Origin: Caulobacteraceae bacterium
GTDB lineage: Bacteria; Pseudomonadota; Alphaproteobacteria; Caulobacterales; Caulobacteraceae
Direction of reading: 5' to 3'
DNA: 10,903 nucleotides
Assembly: GCA_003136615.1 (NCBI GenBank)
Contig: PLFA01000042.1
Span: 13,585-24,487, forward strand
Below the pieces are notes generated by a model. It searched no databases, had not been told where the DNA came from, and was given only the letters and a program-made list of their open reading frames with translations. Below, piece by piece: positions 1-5,789 of the stretch. Every line of letters starts with the position of its first letter. The first letter of the stretch is position 1. Both the position numbers and the translations under genes were made by a program.

Positions 1-720
1 CAGATCCAGACTGTTCGGACGCGCGCCCGTGGCCATGAGCAGCCGATCATAGGTGAGGCTCTCCCCGCCCTCCAGGGTCAGGCGCCGCGCGCCCGTGTCG
101 AGGGCCGTCGCCCGGACGCCCAGGCGAAGATCGATCCTGTTTTCCGCATAGAAGGCGTCGGGCTTGAGGGGCAGCCAATCGGCCTCGGCCTCCCCGCTCA
201 GATAATCCTTGGACAGATTGGGCCTGTCATAGGGGGCGCACGCGTCGTCGCTGATCAGGGTGAGAGTCCCGCCATAGCCAAGATCGCGCAGACGCTGAGC
301 CGCCGCGAAGCCGGCGGCCCCGCCCCCGACGATCACAATCGTTTCCGGATCAGTGGCGCGGCTTCGCGCCGGCGCCGCAGGCGAGGCCTCACGGCCGACG
401 CGAACCCTGTCCCCATCAAGCTCGACCTCCCACCGCGCCAATGGGCTAAGCGCCGGCGCCTCAAGCGCCGCGCCCGTGCGAAGACTGAAACAGGCATGGT
501 GCCACGGGCAACGGATGGTCTCCCCCATGCGAAGGCCTTCCTCCAGAGGCCCCCGATAGTGGGTGCAATCCGCGCTCACCGCGACGATGTCTCCATCGAC
601 CCGCGCCAGGATGACGCGACCCTCGCCCACGTGGCCTAGGAGGACGCCGTCCAGGGGCACGTCGGCGGCCGCGACGCCTTCCGCGAAATCGGGCGTATCC
701 GGCTGATCGTCGTCTGACAC
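1..720 (-). CDS. Rieske [2Fe-2S] / FAD-dependent pyridine nucleotide oxidoreductase (AIF-like ferredoxin reductase), C-terminus beyond window
   Basis: Read leftward from GTG 720, 240 codons are open to the window edge, so the C-terminal half is missing. The N-terminal domain (about residues 15-108) is Rieske: C52-x-H54 and C71-x2-H74 are the expected ligands of a [2Fe-2S] cluster. An FAD/NAD(P)H oxidoreductase follows, with a GGGAAG dinucleotide-binding loop at 132-137, the FAD-contacting PYDRPNLSK segment at 163-171 and ATGARP at 230-235. This order matches AIF-like (AIFM3-type) and rhodocoxin-type reductases, which pass electrons from NAD(P)H through FAD to iron-sulfur partners. No signal peptide is seen, so it is probably cytoplasmic. 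GTG 720 is chosen because AGGAG lies 7 nt upstream; an ATG at 727 is out of frame. It lies 84 nt behind the MFS exporter on the same strand and may share its transcript. The physiological substrate cannot be read from the sequence. Confidence 0.9.
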   Translation of the reverse strand, partial: MSDDDQPDTPDFAEGVAAADVPLDGVLLGHVGEGRVILARVDGDIVAVSADCTHYRGPLEEGLRMGETIRCPWHHACFSLRTGAALEAPALSPLARWEVELDGDRVRVGREASPAAPARSRATDPETIVIVGGGAAGFAAAQRLRDLGYGGTLTLISDDACAPYDRPNLSKDYLSGEAEADWLPLKPDAFYAENRIDLRLGVRATALDTGARRLTLEGGESLTYDRLLMATGARPNSLDL

Positions 721-727
721 CGCGCAT

Positions 728-780
728 CTCCTCGCCCGCACCAAACAGGCGGGCGATTCAACCGCCAGGAGCGAAAGGAG
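728..780 (-). promoter_or_regulatory. Intercistronic leader with GC hairpin and possible RBS-masking pairing before the Rieske/FAD gene
   Basis: In the leftward RNA, a perfect 7-bp GC stem (arms 755-749 and 739-733, 9-nt loop) ends directly against the ribosome binding site GAGGAG (733-728). Further upstream the RNA carries CUCCUUUCGC (780-771), which can pair with GCGAGGAG (735-728) over 5+3 bp with a UU bulge. The two foldings share bases 733-735 and so exclude each other. No U-tract follows the stem, so it does not look like a standard terminator. The pairings are seen in the sequence; a regulatory role is inference. Confidence 0.35.
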
Positions 781-804
781 GTTGCATGTGATATCGCGAC
801 GGGA

Positions 805-2277
805 TCACCGCCCCACCGCTCGCCGTGACGGTCCTCCATTCAGCTCGCTCCCCGCATTCCTTGGCAGGGTGACGAAGAACAGCAGCGAGATCAGTGTGAT
901 CGCGCCGACCACGACAAAGGCGGGGGCGATGGCGGCGGCGGAGAGCGGGCCGGAGCCGCGAAAGAGGCGCAGCAACATGGCGGCCAAGCCAATGCCGATG
1001 CTCAACGAGAGTTGCTGGCCCATGGTGGATAGGGTTGAGGCCCGGCTCATCCGAGGCTGATCGAGGTCGGCGAAGGCCATACCGTTTAGGCTGGTGAATT
1101 GCAGGCTTCGGAAAAACCCGCCGCTTAAGAGAACCACATAGATCAGCCAATGCGGTGTGGCGGGCGTGAACAGGGCATAGGCCATAAACGTAAGAGCGAC
1201 GACCACAGCATTGACGCTCAAGGTCCGCTTGAAACCGAAGCGGCGCAGGATGGGCGGCGCGGCGGTCTTCATGACGATGGCGGCGGCGGCGCTGGCGAAA
1301 GTCATCAGACCGGCCTGCAGCGCCGTAAGGCCGAACGCCACCTGGAGCAGCAGGGCGAGCAGGAAGGGTGTCGCCCCCATGCCCACGCGCATGAAGGCTC
1401 CGCCCACCACCGAGGCCCGGAAGGTCTGGATCTTGAGGAGGCTGAGGTCCACGATGGGATGGCGTGTGCGGCCCGAGTGCCTCACGAACGCCGCCAGACA
1501 GGCCCCGCCGCCGATCATCATGGTCGCCTGCACCCAGACGGGGATGCCGGGCCGGCCCAGATTCTCAAAGCCATAGACCACCCCCGCCATGCCAAGTCCC
1601 GTGAGCGCGAGGCCCGTCCAGTCCAGAGGTCGCGGCTCCTCGCCCTTCACATGCGGGATGAATTTCAGCACCAGGGCGACGCCCCCGGCGGCGATGGGCA
1701 AGTTCAGAAAGAAGATCCACCGCCACGAGGCATAGGTGATGATGGCCCCGCCGATGGGCGGGCCTAGAACAGGTCCCAGCAGCGCCGGCATGGTGAGCAC
1801 GCTCATGGCCTGGACCAGATTGTGCTTCGGCGTCGCGCGCAGCAGCACCAGGCGCCCCACGGGCAGTAGCATCGCCCCCGCCGCCCCCTCCGCCATCCGG
1901 GCCATCAGCAGCTCGGCCAGGTTCTGGGCGAAACCGCACACCGCGTTGGAGAGGGCGTAGGCGACGATAGCGAAGACGAAAATCTTGCGCGCGCCGAAGC
2001 GGTCGGCGGCCCAGCCGCTGATGGGCAGGACGATGCCCGCGGCCAGCAGATAGACCGTGATCGCCGTATTCAGGCGCACCGGATCCTCGTGGAGAGACCT
2101 TGCCATGGTCGGCAGGGCGTTGACGATGACCGTGGCGCTGAGGGTCTGCATCATCAGGCAGGCGCCGATGATCGCCGGCACCAGGGAGGAGAAGGGCGCC
2201 AGATCCGCCGACGCCGGCGCCTCGAACGCGACGCTGTCCGACGCGCCGCTTTCAGGAAAATGAGGCAGGTCGTCCAA
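805..2277 (-). CDS. MFS exporter, DHA2 (14-TM, EmrB-like) family
   Basis: This is a hydrophobic protein of about 490 residues, of the size and pattern of DHA2 drug:H+ antiporters in the inner membrane. Counting from TTG 2277, TM1 begins near residue 32. Motif A (GWAADRFGARK) is at 88-98, the motif B region (RMAEGAAGAMLLP) at 127-139, motif C of the exporters (LLGPVLGPPIGG) at 166-177, and SWRWIFFLNLP at 184-194. The start is uncertain because the frame stays open to 2598. ATG 2379 would add 34 residues rich in Arg and Ser, encoded with rare codons (AGA, AGG, CGA, GTA) and crossing a perfect REP-like hairpin, which looks non-coding. TTG 2277 has AAGGCGAG 5 nt upstream. A GTG at TM1 is also possible. 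The gene is divergent from arsR across a shared palindrome, so ArsR control is plausible. It is not ArsB, Acr3 or a recognisable ArsJ. The substrate is unknown. Confidence 0.88.
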   Translation of the reverse strand: MDDLPHFPESGASDSVAFEAPASADLAPFSSLVPAIIGACLMMQTLSATVIVNALPTMARSLHEDPVRLNTAITVYLLAAGIVLPISGWAADRFGARKIFVFAIVAYALSNAVCGFAQNLAELLMARMAEGAAGAMLLPVGRLVLLRATPKHNLVQAMSVLTMPALLGPVLGPPIGGAIITYASWRWIFFLNLPIAAGGVALVLKFIPHVKGEEPRPLDWTGLALTGLGMAGVVYGFENLGRPGIPVWVQATMMIGGGACLAAFVRHSGRTRHPIVDLSLLKIQTFRASVVGGAFMRVGMGATPFLLALLLQVAFGLTALQAGLMTFASAAAAIVMKTAAPPILRRFGFKRTLSVNAVVVALTFMAYALFTPATPHWLIYVVLLSGGFFRSLQFTSLNGMAFADLDQPRMSRASTLSTMGQQLSLSIGIGLAAMLLRLFRGSGPLSAAAIAPAFVVVGAITLISLLFFVTLPRNAGSELNGGPSRRAVGR

Positions 2278-2299
2278 CCGGGCTCGCCTTACAAAGGAG

Positions 2300-2318
2300 C
2301 GCGGGCGTCTCGCCCGCG
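2300..2318. repeat. REP-like GC palindrome in the MFS leader
   Basis: CGCGGGCG (2300-2307), a TCT loop, then CGCCCGCG (2311-2318) form a perfect 8-bp hairpin. GC-rich palindromes of this form occur as dispersed intergenic elements in many high-GC genomes. It lies between the MFS gene and arsR and supports the region being non-coding leader. Only one copy is present in the window, so its repeat status is inference. Confidence 0.45.
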
Positions 2319-2389
2319 TCGAATTGGCCCCAACGCCGCGTGACTTGGCACGAAAAGCGGGGGCCGAAAACCGGAACATCCGTCCTGTC

Positions 2390-2425
2390 TTCCACCCGTC
2401 ATATATTTCATCTATTGTTGAAATA
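2390..2425 (+). promoter_or_regulatory. arsR: Candidate leaderless promoter of arsRBC
   Basis: TATTGT at 2413-2418 matches the -10 consensus at 4 of 6 positions. It sits exactly at -12 to -7 if transcription begins at the A of the arsR ATG (2425). TTCCAC at 2390-2395 lies 17 nt further upstream but is a poor -35. No Shine-Dalgarno sequence precedes the arsR ATG, which fits a leaderless mRNA. This is a weak prediction from spacing and composition. Confidence 0.3.
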
Positions 2426-2426
2426 T
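2403..2426. promoter_or_regulatory. Probable ArsR operator (AT-rich inverted repeat) shared by arsR and the MFS gene
   Basis: ATATTTCA (2403-2410), an 8-nt spacer, then TGAAATAT (2419-2426) form a perfect inverted repeat. Two further spacer pairs also match, giving 10 of 12 positions of a 24-bp dyad centred at 2414.5. It is the most AT-rich stretch of this divergent intergenic region and overlaps the first two bases of the arsR start codon. ArsR/SmtB-family repressors typically bind AT-rich dyads across their own promoters, so autorepression, with control of the divergent MFS gene, is the natural reading. Confidence 0.65.
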
Positions 2427-2766
2427 GGAATTCTCCGCCGCCGTGACCGCGCTCTCCGCCCTGGCCTATGAAGGCCGGCTGATGATCTTCCGTGAGCTGG
2501 TTCAAGCCGGACCTGAAGGGCTGGCCGCTGGCGAGGTAGCGCGGCGCGTGGGTATGGCGCCGAGCACACTCTCGGCGAGCCTGACGGTGCTGTCCCACGC
2601 GGGCCTCGTCACGTCGCGGCGCGAGGGGCGCTCAATCCTCTATGCGGCGGCTTATGAACAGATGGCGGAGCTGTTGGCCTATCTCGTAGAGGATTGCTGC
2701 AACGGTCGGCCGGAAGTCTGTGCGCCATTGGCGGCGATCCGAGCACGGGTGGCCTGCGGCGTATGA
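2425..2766 (+). CDS. arsR: ArsR-family As(III)-responsive repressor
   Basis: This is a 113-residue winged-helix protein of normal ArsR length. The recognition helix region is near residues 36-60 (GEVARRVGMAPSTLSASLTVL), followed by the wing (SRREGRSILY, 64-73). The classical CxC motif of plasmid-type ArsR is absent. Instead there is a C-terminal C91-C92-x6-C99 cluster, close in position to the As(III) site of the Acidithiobacillus ferrooxidans type (Cys95, Cys96, Cys102). As(III) binding should release DNA and derepress the operon. ATG 2425 is used because the homologous N-terminus begins here; there is no visible RBS, so leaderless initiation is likely. Its TGA overlaps an ATG (ATGA) that leads into arsB. 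It is the first gene of arsR-arsB-arsC. Confidence 0.93.
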   Translation: MEFSAAVTALSALAYEGRLMIFRELVQAGPEGLAAGEVARRVGMAPSTLSASLTVLSHAGLVTSRREGRSILYAAAYEQMAELLAYLVEDCCNGRPEVCAPLAAIRARVACGV

Positions 2767-2792
2767 TGGCCTTCATCTAGGTCATCGCGCCT
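2763..2792 (+). other. Abortive in-frame start (ATG ATG ... TAG) immediately upstream of arsB
   Basis: An ATG at 2763 overlaps the arsR stop codon as ATGA and is in frame with arsB, but TAG follows at 2778 after five codons (M-M-A-F-I). The reading frame then continues through V-I-A-P to the GTG used for arsB. It may be a tiny coupling peptide that delivers ribosomes to the arsB start, or the relic of a longer N-terminus broken by a nonsense change. The sequence alone does not decide. Confidence 0.35.
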
Positions 2793-4079
2793 GTGCTGCT
2801 CGCCGTCGCCATATTCGTCCTGACCCTCGGGCTCGTCATCGCCCAGCCCAGGGGCCTGAAGATCGGATGGGGCGCCATGATCGGGGCCGTCCTGGCGCTC
2901 CTGGCCGGCGTGGTTCACCTCGCGGACATTCCCACCGTCTGGGGCATTGTCTGGAACGCCACGGCCACATTCGTCGCGGTGATCATCATCAGCCTGCTCC
3001 TGGATCGCGCCGGGTTTTTCGAATGGGCGGCATTGCACGTGGCGCGCTGGGGCGGCGGTCGGGGCAAGCTCCTGTTCGCCCTGACCGTGCTTCTGGGCGC
3101 GGCCGTCGCGGCGATCTTCGCCAACGACGGGGCGGCCCTGATCCTGACGCCCATCGTCATCGCCATGCTGGTCGAGTTGAAATACAGCGCCAAGGCGATT
3201 CTGGCCTTCGCCATGGCGGCGGGCTTCATCGCCGACACCGCCTCGACCCCGCTCGTCGTTTCGAACCTGGTCAACATCGTCTCGGCCGACGTCTTTAAGC
3301 TCAACTTCGGCGGCTACGCCCTGGTGATGGCGCCGGTCGCCCTCGTCACCGTCCTCACCACCCTGGCGGTGCTGCTCCTGCGGTTCGGTCGCGAAATTCC
3401 CGCGTCCTACGACCTGGCCGGCCTCAAGCGCCCGAAGGAGGCGATCCGCGACCGCGGCGTGTTCATTGCGGGCTGGGGCGTCCTCGTGGCGCTTCTGGTC
3501 GGTTTCTTCGCCCTCGAACCCTTGGGCGTCCCCGTGAGCGCGGTCGCGGCGGCGGGCGCGGCGATCCTGCTGCTCGTCGCCGCCCGCGGGCGTGTGGTCA
3601 GTCCTGTCGCGGCCCTACGCGAAGCGCCCTGGCAGGTCGTGATCTTCTCGCTCGGCATGTATCTGGTCGTCTTCGGCTTACGGAACGCGGGTCTCACCGC
3701 CTATCTTTCCGGCCTGTTCGAGAGGTTCGGCGCGGGCGGGGTCTGGGGCGCGACCTTCGGCGTGGGGATCGCCACAGCCGTCCTCTCCTCGATCATGAAC
3801 AATATGCCGACCGTGCTTGTCGGGGCCTTGGGAATCCAGGGCGCCCATGTGGCGCCGGCCATCCGCGAGGCCATGATCTACGCCAATATCATCGGCTGCG
3901 ACCTTGGGCCGAAGTTCACGCCCATCGGGTCCCTGGCCACCCTGCTCTGGCTGCACGTCCTGGCGCAAAAGGGTGTCCGGATCGGTTGGGGTTATTACTT
4001 CCATGTCGGCGTGCTCCTGACCACGCCGATCCTTCTCGTAACGCTCGCCGCACTGGCGCTGCGCCTCACCCTATTATGA
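2793..4079 (+). CDS. arsB: Arsenite/antimonite efflux permease ArsB
   Basis: This 428-residue, roughly 12-TM inner-membrane protein is nearly the same length as E. coli ArsB (429) and visibly collinear with it. Shared segments include ISLLLDRAGFFEWAALHVAR, FANDGAALILTP (from residue 109), FIADTAS...SNLVNIVSAD, VIFSLGMYLVVFGLRNAGL, MNNMPTVLVG (from 335), and IGCDLGP followed by TPIGSLATLLWLHVL near the end. It extrudes As(III)/Sb(III), either alone by ion antiport or with an ArsA ATPase; no arsA lies in this window. GTG 2793 gives the canonical MLLAxAIFVLT start. Only a weak AGG lies 11 nt upstream, so translation may depend on coupling from arsR. The gene overlaps arsC by 4 nt (ATGA). It belongs to the ArsB family, not Acr3. 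Confidence 0.96.
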   Translation: MLLAVAIFVLTLGLVIAQPRGLKIGWGAMIGAVLALLAGVVHLADIPTVWGIVWNATATFVAVIIISLLLDRAGFFEWAALHVARWGGGRGKLLFALTVLLGAAVAAIFANDGAALILTPIVIAMLVELKYSAKAILAFAMAAGFIADTASTPLVVSNLVNIVSADVFKLNFGGYALVMAPVALVTVLTTLAVLLLRFGREIPASYDLAGLKRPKEAIRDRGVFIAGWGVLVALLVGFFALEPLGVPVSAVAAAGAAILLLVAARGRVVSPVAALREAPWQVVIFSLGMYLVVFGLRNAGLTAYLSGLFERFGAGGVWGATFGVGIATAVLSSIMNNMPTVLVGALGIQGAHVAPAIREAMIYANIIGCDLGPKFTPIGSLATLLWLHVLAQKGVRIGWGYYFHVGVLLTTPILLVTLAALALRLTLL

Positions 4080-4504
4080 CGGGACCCCATCAGGTGGCTG
4101 ACCCCTTCCCCATCACGATCTATCACAACCCGGCTTGCGGAACGTCGCGCAACACCTTGGCGATGATCCAGGCCGCCGGATACGAACCGCGCGTGGTCGA
4201 GTATCTGAAGACAGGTTGGACCCGCGATCTGATCGCAACCCTTTTGCGCGACATGGGCGTGACGGCGCGCCAGCTGATGCGGGAAAAGGGCACACCCGCC
4301 AGTGAACTGGGCTTGATGGAGGAAGGCGCCACTGAGGCGGCGATCATCGACGCCATGATCGCCCACCCCATCCTGGTGAACCGGCCCATCGTGGCGACGT
4401 CGCTTGGGGTCAAGCTCTGCCGCCCTTCGGAAATCGTGCTGACCTTGCTGGACCGAAAGCCGGAAAGCTTCACCAAGGAAGACGGCGCAGTCGTTAAGCA
4501 ATAA
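4076..4504 (+). CDS. arsC: Glutaredoxin-dependent arsenate reductase ArsC
   Basis: This 142-residue protein belongs to the E. coli/R773 ArsC class (141 residues), with a thioredoxin-like fold. The signature NPACGTSRN places the catalytic cysteine at C21 (E. coli C12). The three arginines that bind arsenate in the family (R60, R94, R107) align with R69, R103 and R116, in RQLMR, NRPIV and LCRPSE. It reduces As(V) to As(III) with electrons from glutathione/glutaredoxin, feeding ArsB. ATG 4076 overlaps the arsB stop as ATGA. The longer frame back to 3986 lies inside arsB and is not used. GTG 4094 is an alternative start that would match the E. coli N-terminus more closely. It is the last gene of the operon and converges on the nitronate monooxygenase with 7 nt between stop codons. 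Confidence 0.96.
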   Translation: MTGPHQVADPFPITIYHNPACGTSRNTLAMIQAAGYEPRVVEYLKTGWTRDLIATLLRDMGVTARQLMREKGTPASELGLMEEGATEAAIIDAMIAHPILVNRPIVATSLGVKLCRPSEIVLTLLDRKPESFTKEDGAVVKQ

Positions 4505-4515
4505 GGCCTGCTTAA
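4494..4515. terminator. Weak bidirectional hairpin spanning the arsC and nitronate monooxygenase stop codons
   Basis: TTAAGCA (4494-4500) and TGCTTAA (4509-4515) form a perfect 7-bp stem with an 8-nt loop. The arsC TAA lies in the loop and the stop of the convergent gene lies in the right arm. There is no T-run on either strand and the stem is AT-rich, so intrinsic termination would be weak. Its position between convergent operons is the main argument for a role. Confidence 0.3.
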
Positions 4516-5516
4516 GACGCCAGAGCCAGCGCGGCGCCAGACGTGAACCCGGTCTTCGCGGCCAGGGCCGACTTGGCCGCCTCATACTCCGCCGCCAGGC
4601 GGTCAACGCGGTCCGCGACGGATTCCACCGCCTTCACCGCCCCGATGCCCTGGCCGCAGCCCCAGATATCGCGCCAGGCCTTGGCGTCCTGGTTACCGCC
4701 CGAGGCGAAGTTCATCTTGGAGGGATCAGCCTGGGGCAAATTATCCGGATCAAGGCCCGCATTGACGATGCTGGGGCGCAGATAATTGCCGTGAACCCCG
4801 GTGAAGAGGTTCGAATAGACGATATCCTCCGCGCCGCTCTCGACGATCATCTGCTTATAGCCCTCCACCGCATTGGCTTCGGTGGTGGCGATGAAGGCCG
4901 AGCCCATATAGGCGAGATCCGCCCCCATGGCCTGGGCCGCCAGCACCGCCGCGCCATTGGCGATAGCGCCCGAGAGCGCGATGGGCCCCTCGAACCATTC
5001 CCGCAGTTCCTGGATAAGCGCGAAGGGCGAGAGGCGCCCCGCATGGCCCCCGGCGCCCGAGGCCACGGGGATCAGGCCATCGGCGCCCTTTTCCACCGCC
5101 TTGCGGGCAAAGGCGCTGTTGATCACGTCGTGCATCACAAGGCCGCCCCAGGCGTGGACCGCGTCGTTCACATCGATGCGCGCGCCCAGCGAGGTGATCA
5201 CCAGGGGCGCCTTGTACTTGCCGCAGAGCTCCACGTCCGCCTCCAGGCGGTTATTGGTCTTGTGGACGATCTGGTTCACCGCGAAGGGCGCGGACGGCGC
5301 CTCGGGGTGGGCCTTGTCCCAGGCCGCCAGTTCCTCGGTAATCCGCGCCAGCCACTCATCCAGTTGCGAGAGGGGCCGGGCGTTCAGGGAGGGAAAAGAG
5401 CCGACGATCCCGGCCTTGCACTGGGCGATGACCAGGTCCGGCCCTGACACAATAAACAGCGGCGAAGCGATGATCGGCAGCCGCAGTCGGTCGCGGAGCA
5501 CGGGCGGCAGGGCCAT
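4512..5516 (-). CDS. Nitronate monooxygenase (NMO / 2-nitropropane dioxygenase family)
   Basis: This 334-residue FMN-dependent TIM-barrel enzyme has the normal family length. The N-terminal LPIIASPLFIVSGPDLV and the GIVGSFPSLNARP segment (36-48) fit the FMN-site start. GAGGHAG with H158 lies at the position of the family's active-site histidine. ALSGAIANG followed by GADLAYMGSAFIAT forms the FMN-phosphate region. Members oxidise alkyl nitronates to carbonyl compounds plus nitrite, protecting against propionate-3-nitronate-like toxins; some relatives act on other substrates, so the exact substrate is inferred. It is cytoplasmic, with no signal or membrane segment. The start is ATG 5516, with AGGGAG 12 nt upstream, a long spacing. 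A perfect palindrome overlaps that RBS region, so regulation by a TetR-type repressor encoded elsewhere is likely. It is a single-gene unit convergent with arsC. Confidence 0.92.
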   Translation of the reverse strand: MALPPVLRDRLRLPIIASPLFIVSGPDLVIAQCKAGIVGSFPSLNARPLSQLDEWLARITEELAAWDKAHPEAPSAPFAVNQIVHKTNNRLEADVELCGKYKAPLVITSLGARIDVNDAVHAWGGLVMHDVINSAFARKAVEKGADGLIPVASGAGGHAGRLSPFALIQELREWFEGPIALSGAIANGAAVLAAQAMGADLAYMGSAFIATTEANAVEGYKQMIVESGAEDIVYSNLFTGVHGNYLRPSIVNAGLDPDNLPQADPSKMNFASGGNQDAKAWRDIWGCGQGIGAVKAVESVADRVDRLAAEYEAAKSALAAKTGFTSGAALALAS

Positions 5517-5532
5517 GGGTTTGTCGATCTCC

Positions 5533-5547
5533 CTAAACAGTGTTTAG
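5533..5547. promoter_or_regulatory. Perfect 7-1-7 palindrome upstream of nitronate monooxygenase (probable TetR-type operator)
   Basis: CTAAACA-G-TGTTTAG is a perfect dyad 17 nt ahead of the nitronate monooxygenase ATG. Read leftward, its last bases merge into the gene's RBS (AGGGAG). Short odd-spaced dyads of this form are typical TetR-family operators. A TTGACT (5590-5585) upstream could be a -35 for the leftward gene, but no convincing -10 was found. No TetR gene is present in the window. Confidence 0.5.
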
Positions 5548-5593
5548 AAACTCACTAAGGCCTGGAACGCATCTGGCAAGGCGAAGTCAAATC

Positions 5594-5740
5594 ATGGATC
5601 GCAGAAGCCTCTTCGCCGCCAGCGCCGCGGCGATCACCCTCGCTGGATGGCGTGGCGCCCGCGCGGCGGCGCCTCGGGAGATCCGCAATCGCCGACGGGT
5701 CGCGCCCGTGCGTTGGCCCGGCGCCCACTTTGCGCTCTAA
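5594..5740 (+). pseudogene. Possible remnant of a Tat-exported protein gene (48 codons)
   Basis: ATG 5594 opens a 48-codon frame beginning MDRRSLFAASAAAITLAG. It has twin arginines, a hydrophobic stretch and a short Ala-rich stretch (GARAAAP, about residues 21-27) like a Tat signal peptide with a cleavage site. The rest (PREIRNRRRVAPVRW...) is Arg-rich, resembles no mature domain I know, and stops at 5738-5740. AAGGCGAAG lies about 10-15 nt upstream of the ATG. It fills the 273-nt gap between the divergent nitronate monooxygenase and response regulator genes. It may be the decayed 5' end of a lost gene, a genuine small exported protein, or chance in GC-rich DNA. Confidence 0.3.
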
Positions 5741-5789
5741 TGACTGGCCGGACTTGGCCGGCCTCCTCGCCGTAGGCGCCACGCACTCC

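Noticed and set aside
774..791. Strong plus-strand Shine-Dalgarno AAAGGAGG followed by ATG-TGA
   Set aside because: The ATG is followed at once by a stop and the TTG/GTG frames are antisense to the MFS gene. The sequence makes better sense as the anti-SD-like segment of the leftward transcript.
1150..1767. 205-codon open frame on the plus strand
   Set aside because: It is antisense to the MFS exporter's membrane segments, low complexity and unlike any known family.
2278..2598. MFS gene starting at GTG 2598 or ATG 2379
   Set aside because: The 2598 start would run antisense through arsR and its operator. The 2379 start crosses a REP-like hairpin with rare codons. TTG 2277 is preferred, though 2379 remains possible.
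3986..4075. N-terminal extension of arsC
   Set aside because: It lies inside arsB in another frame. The ATGA overlap at 4076 and the family length support the shorter protein.
4791..5447. 218-codon open frame on the plus strand
   Set aside because: It is the antisense shadow of the nitronate monooxygenase gene, with no domain and Arg/His/Gly-rich composition.
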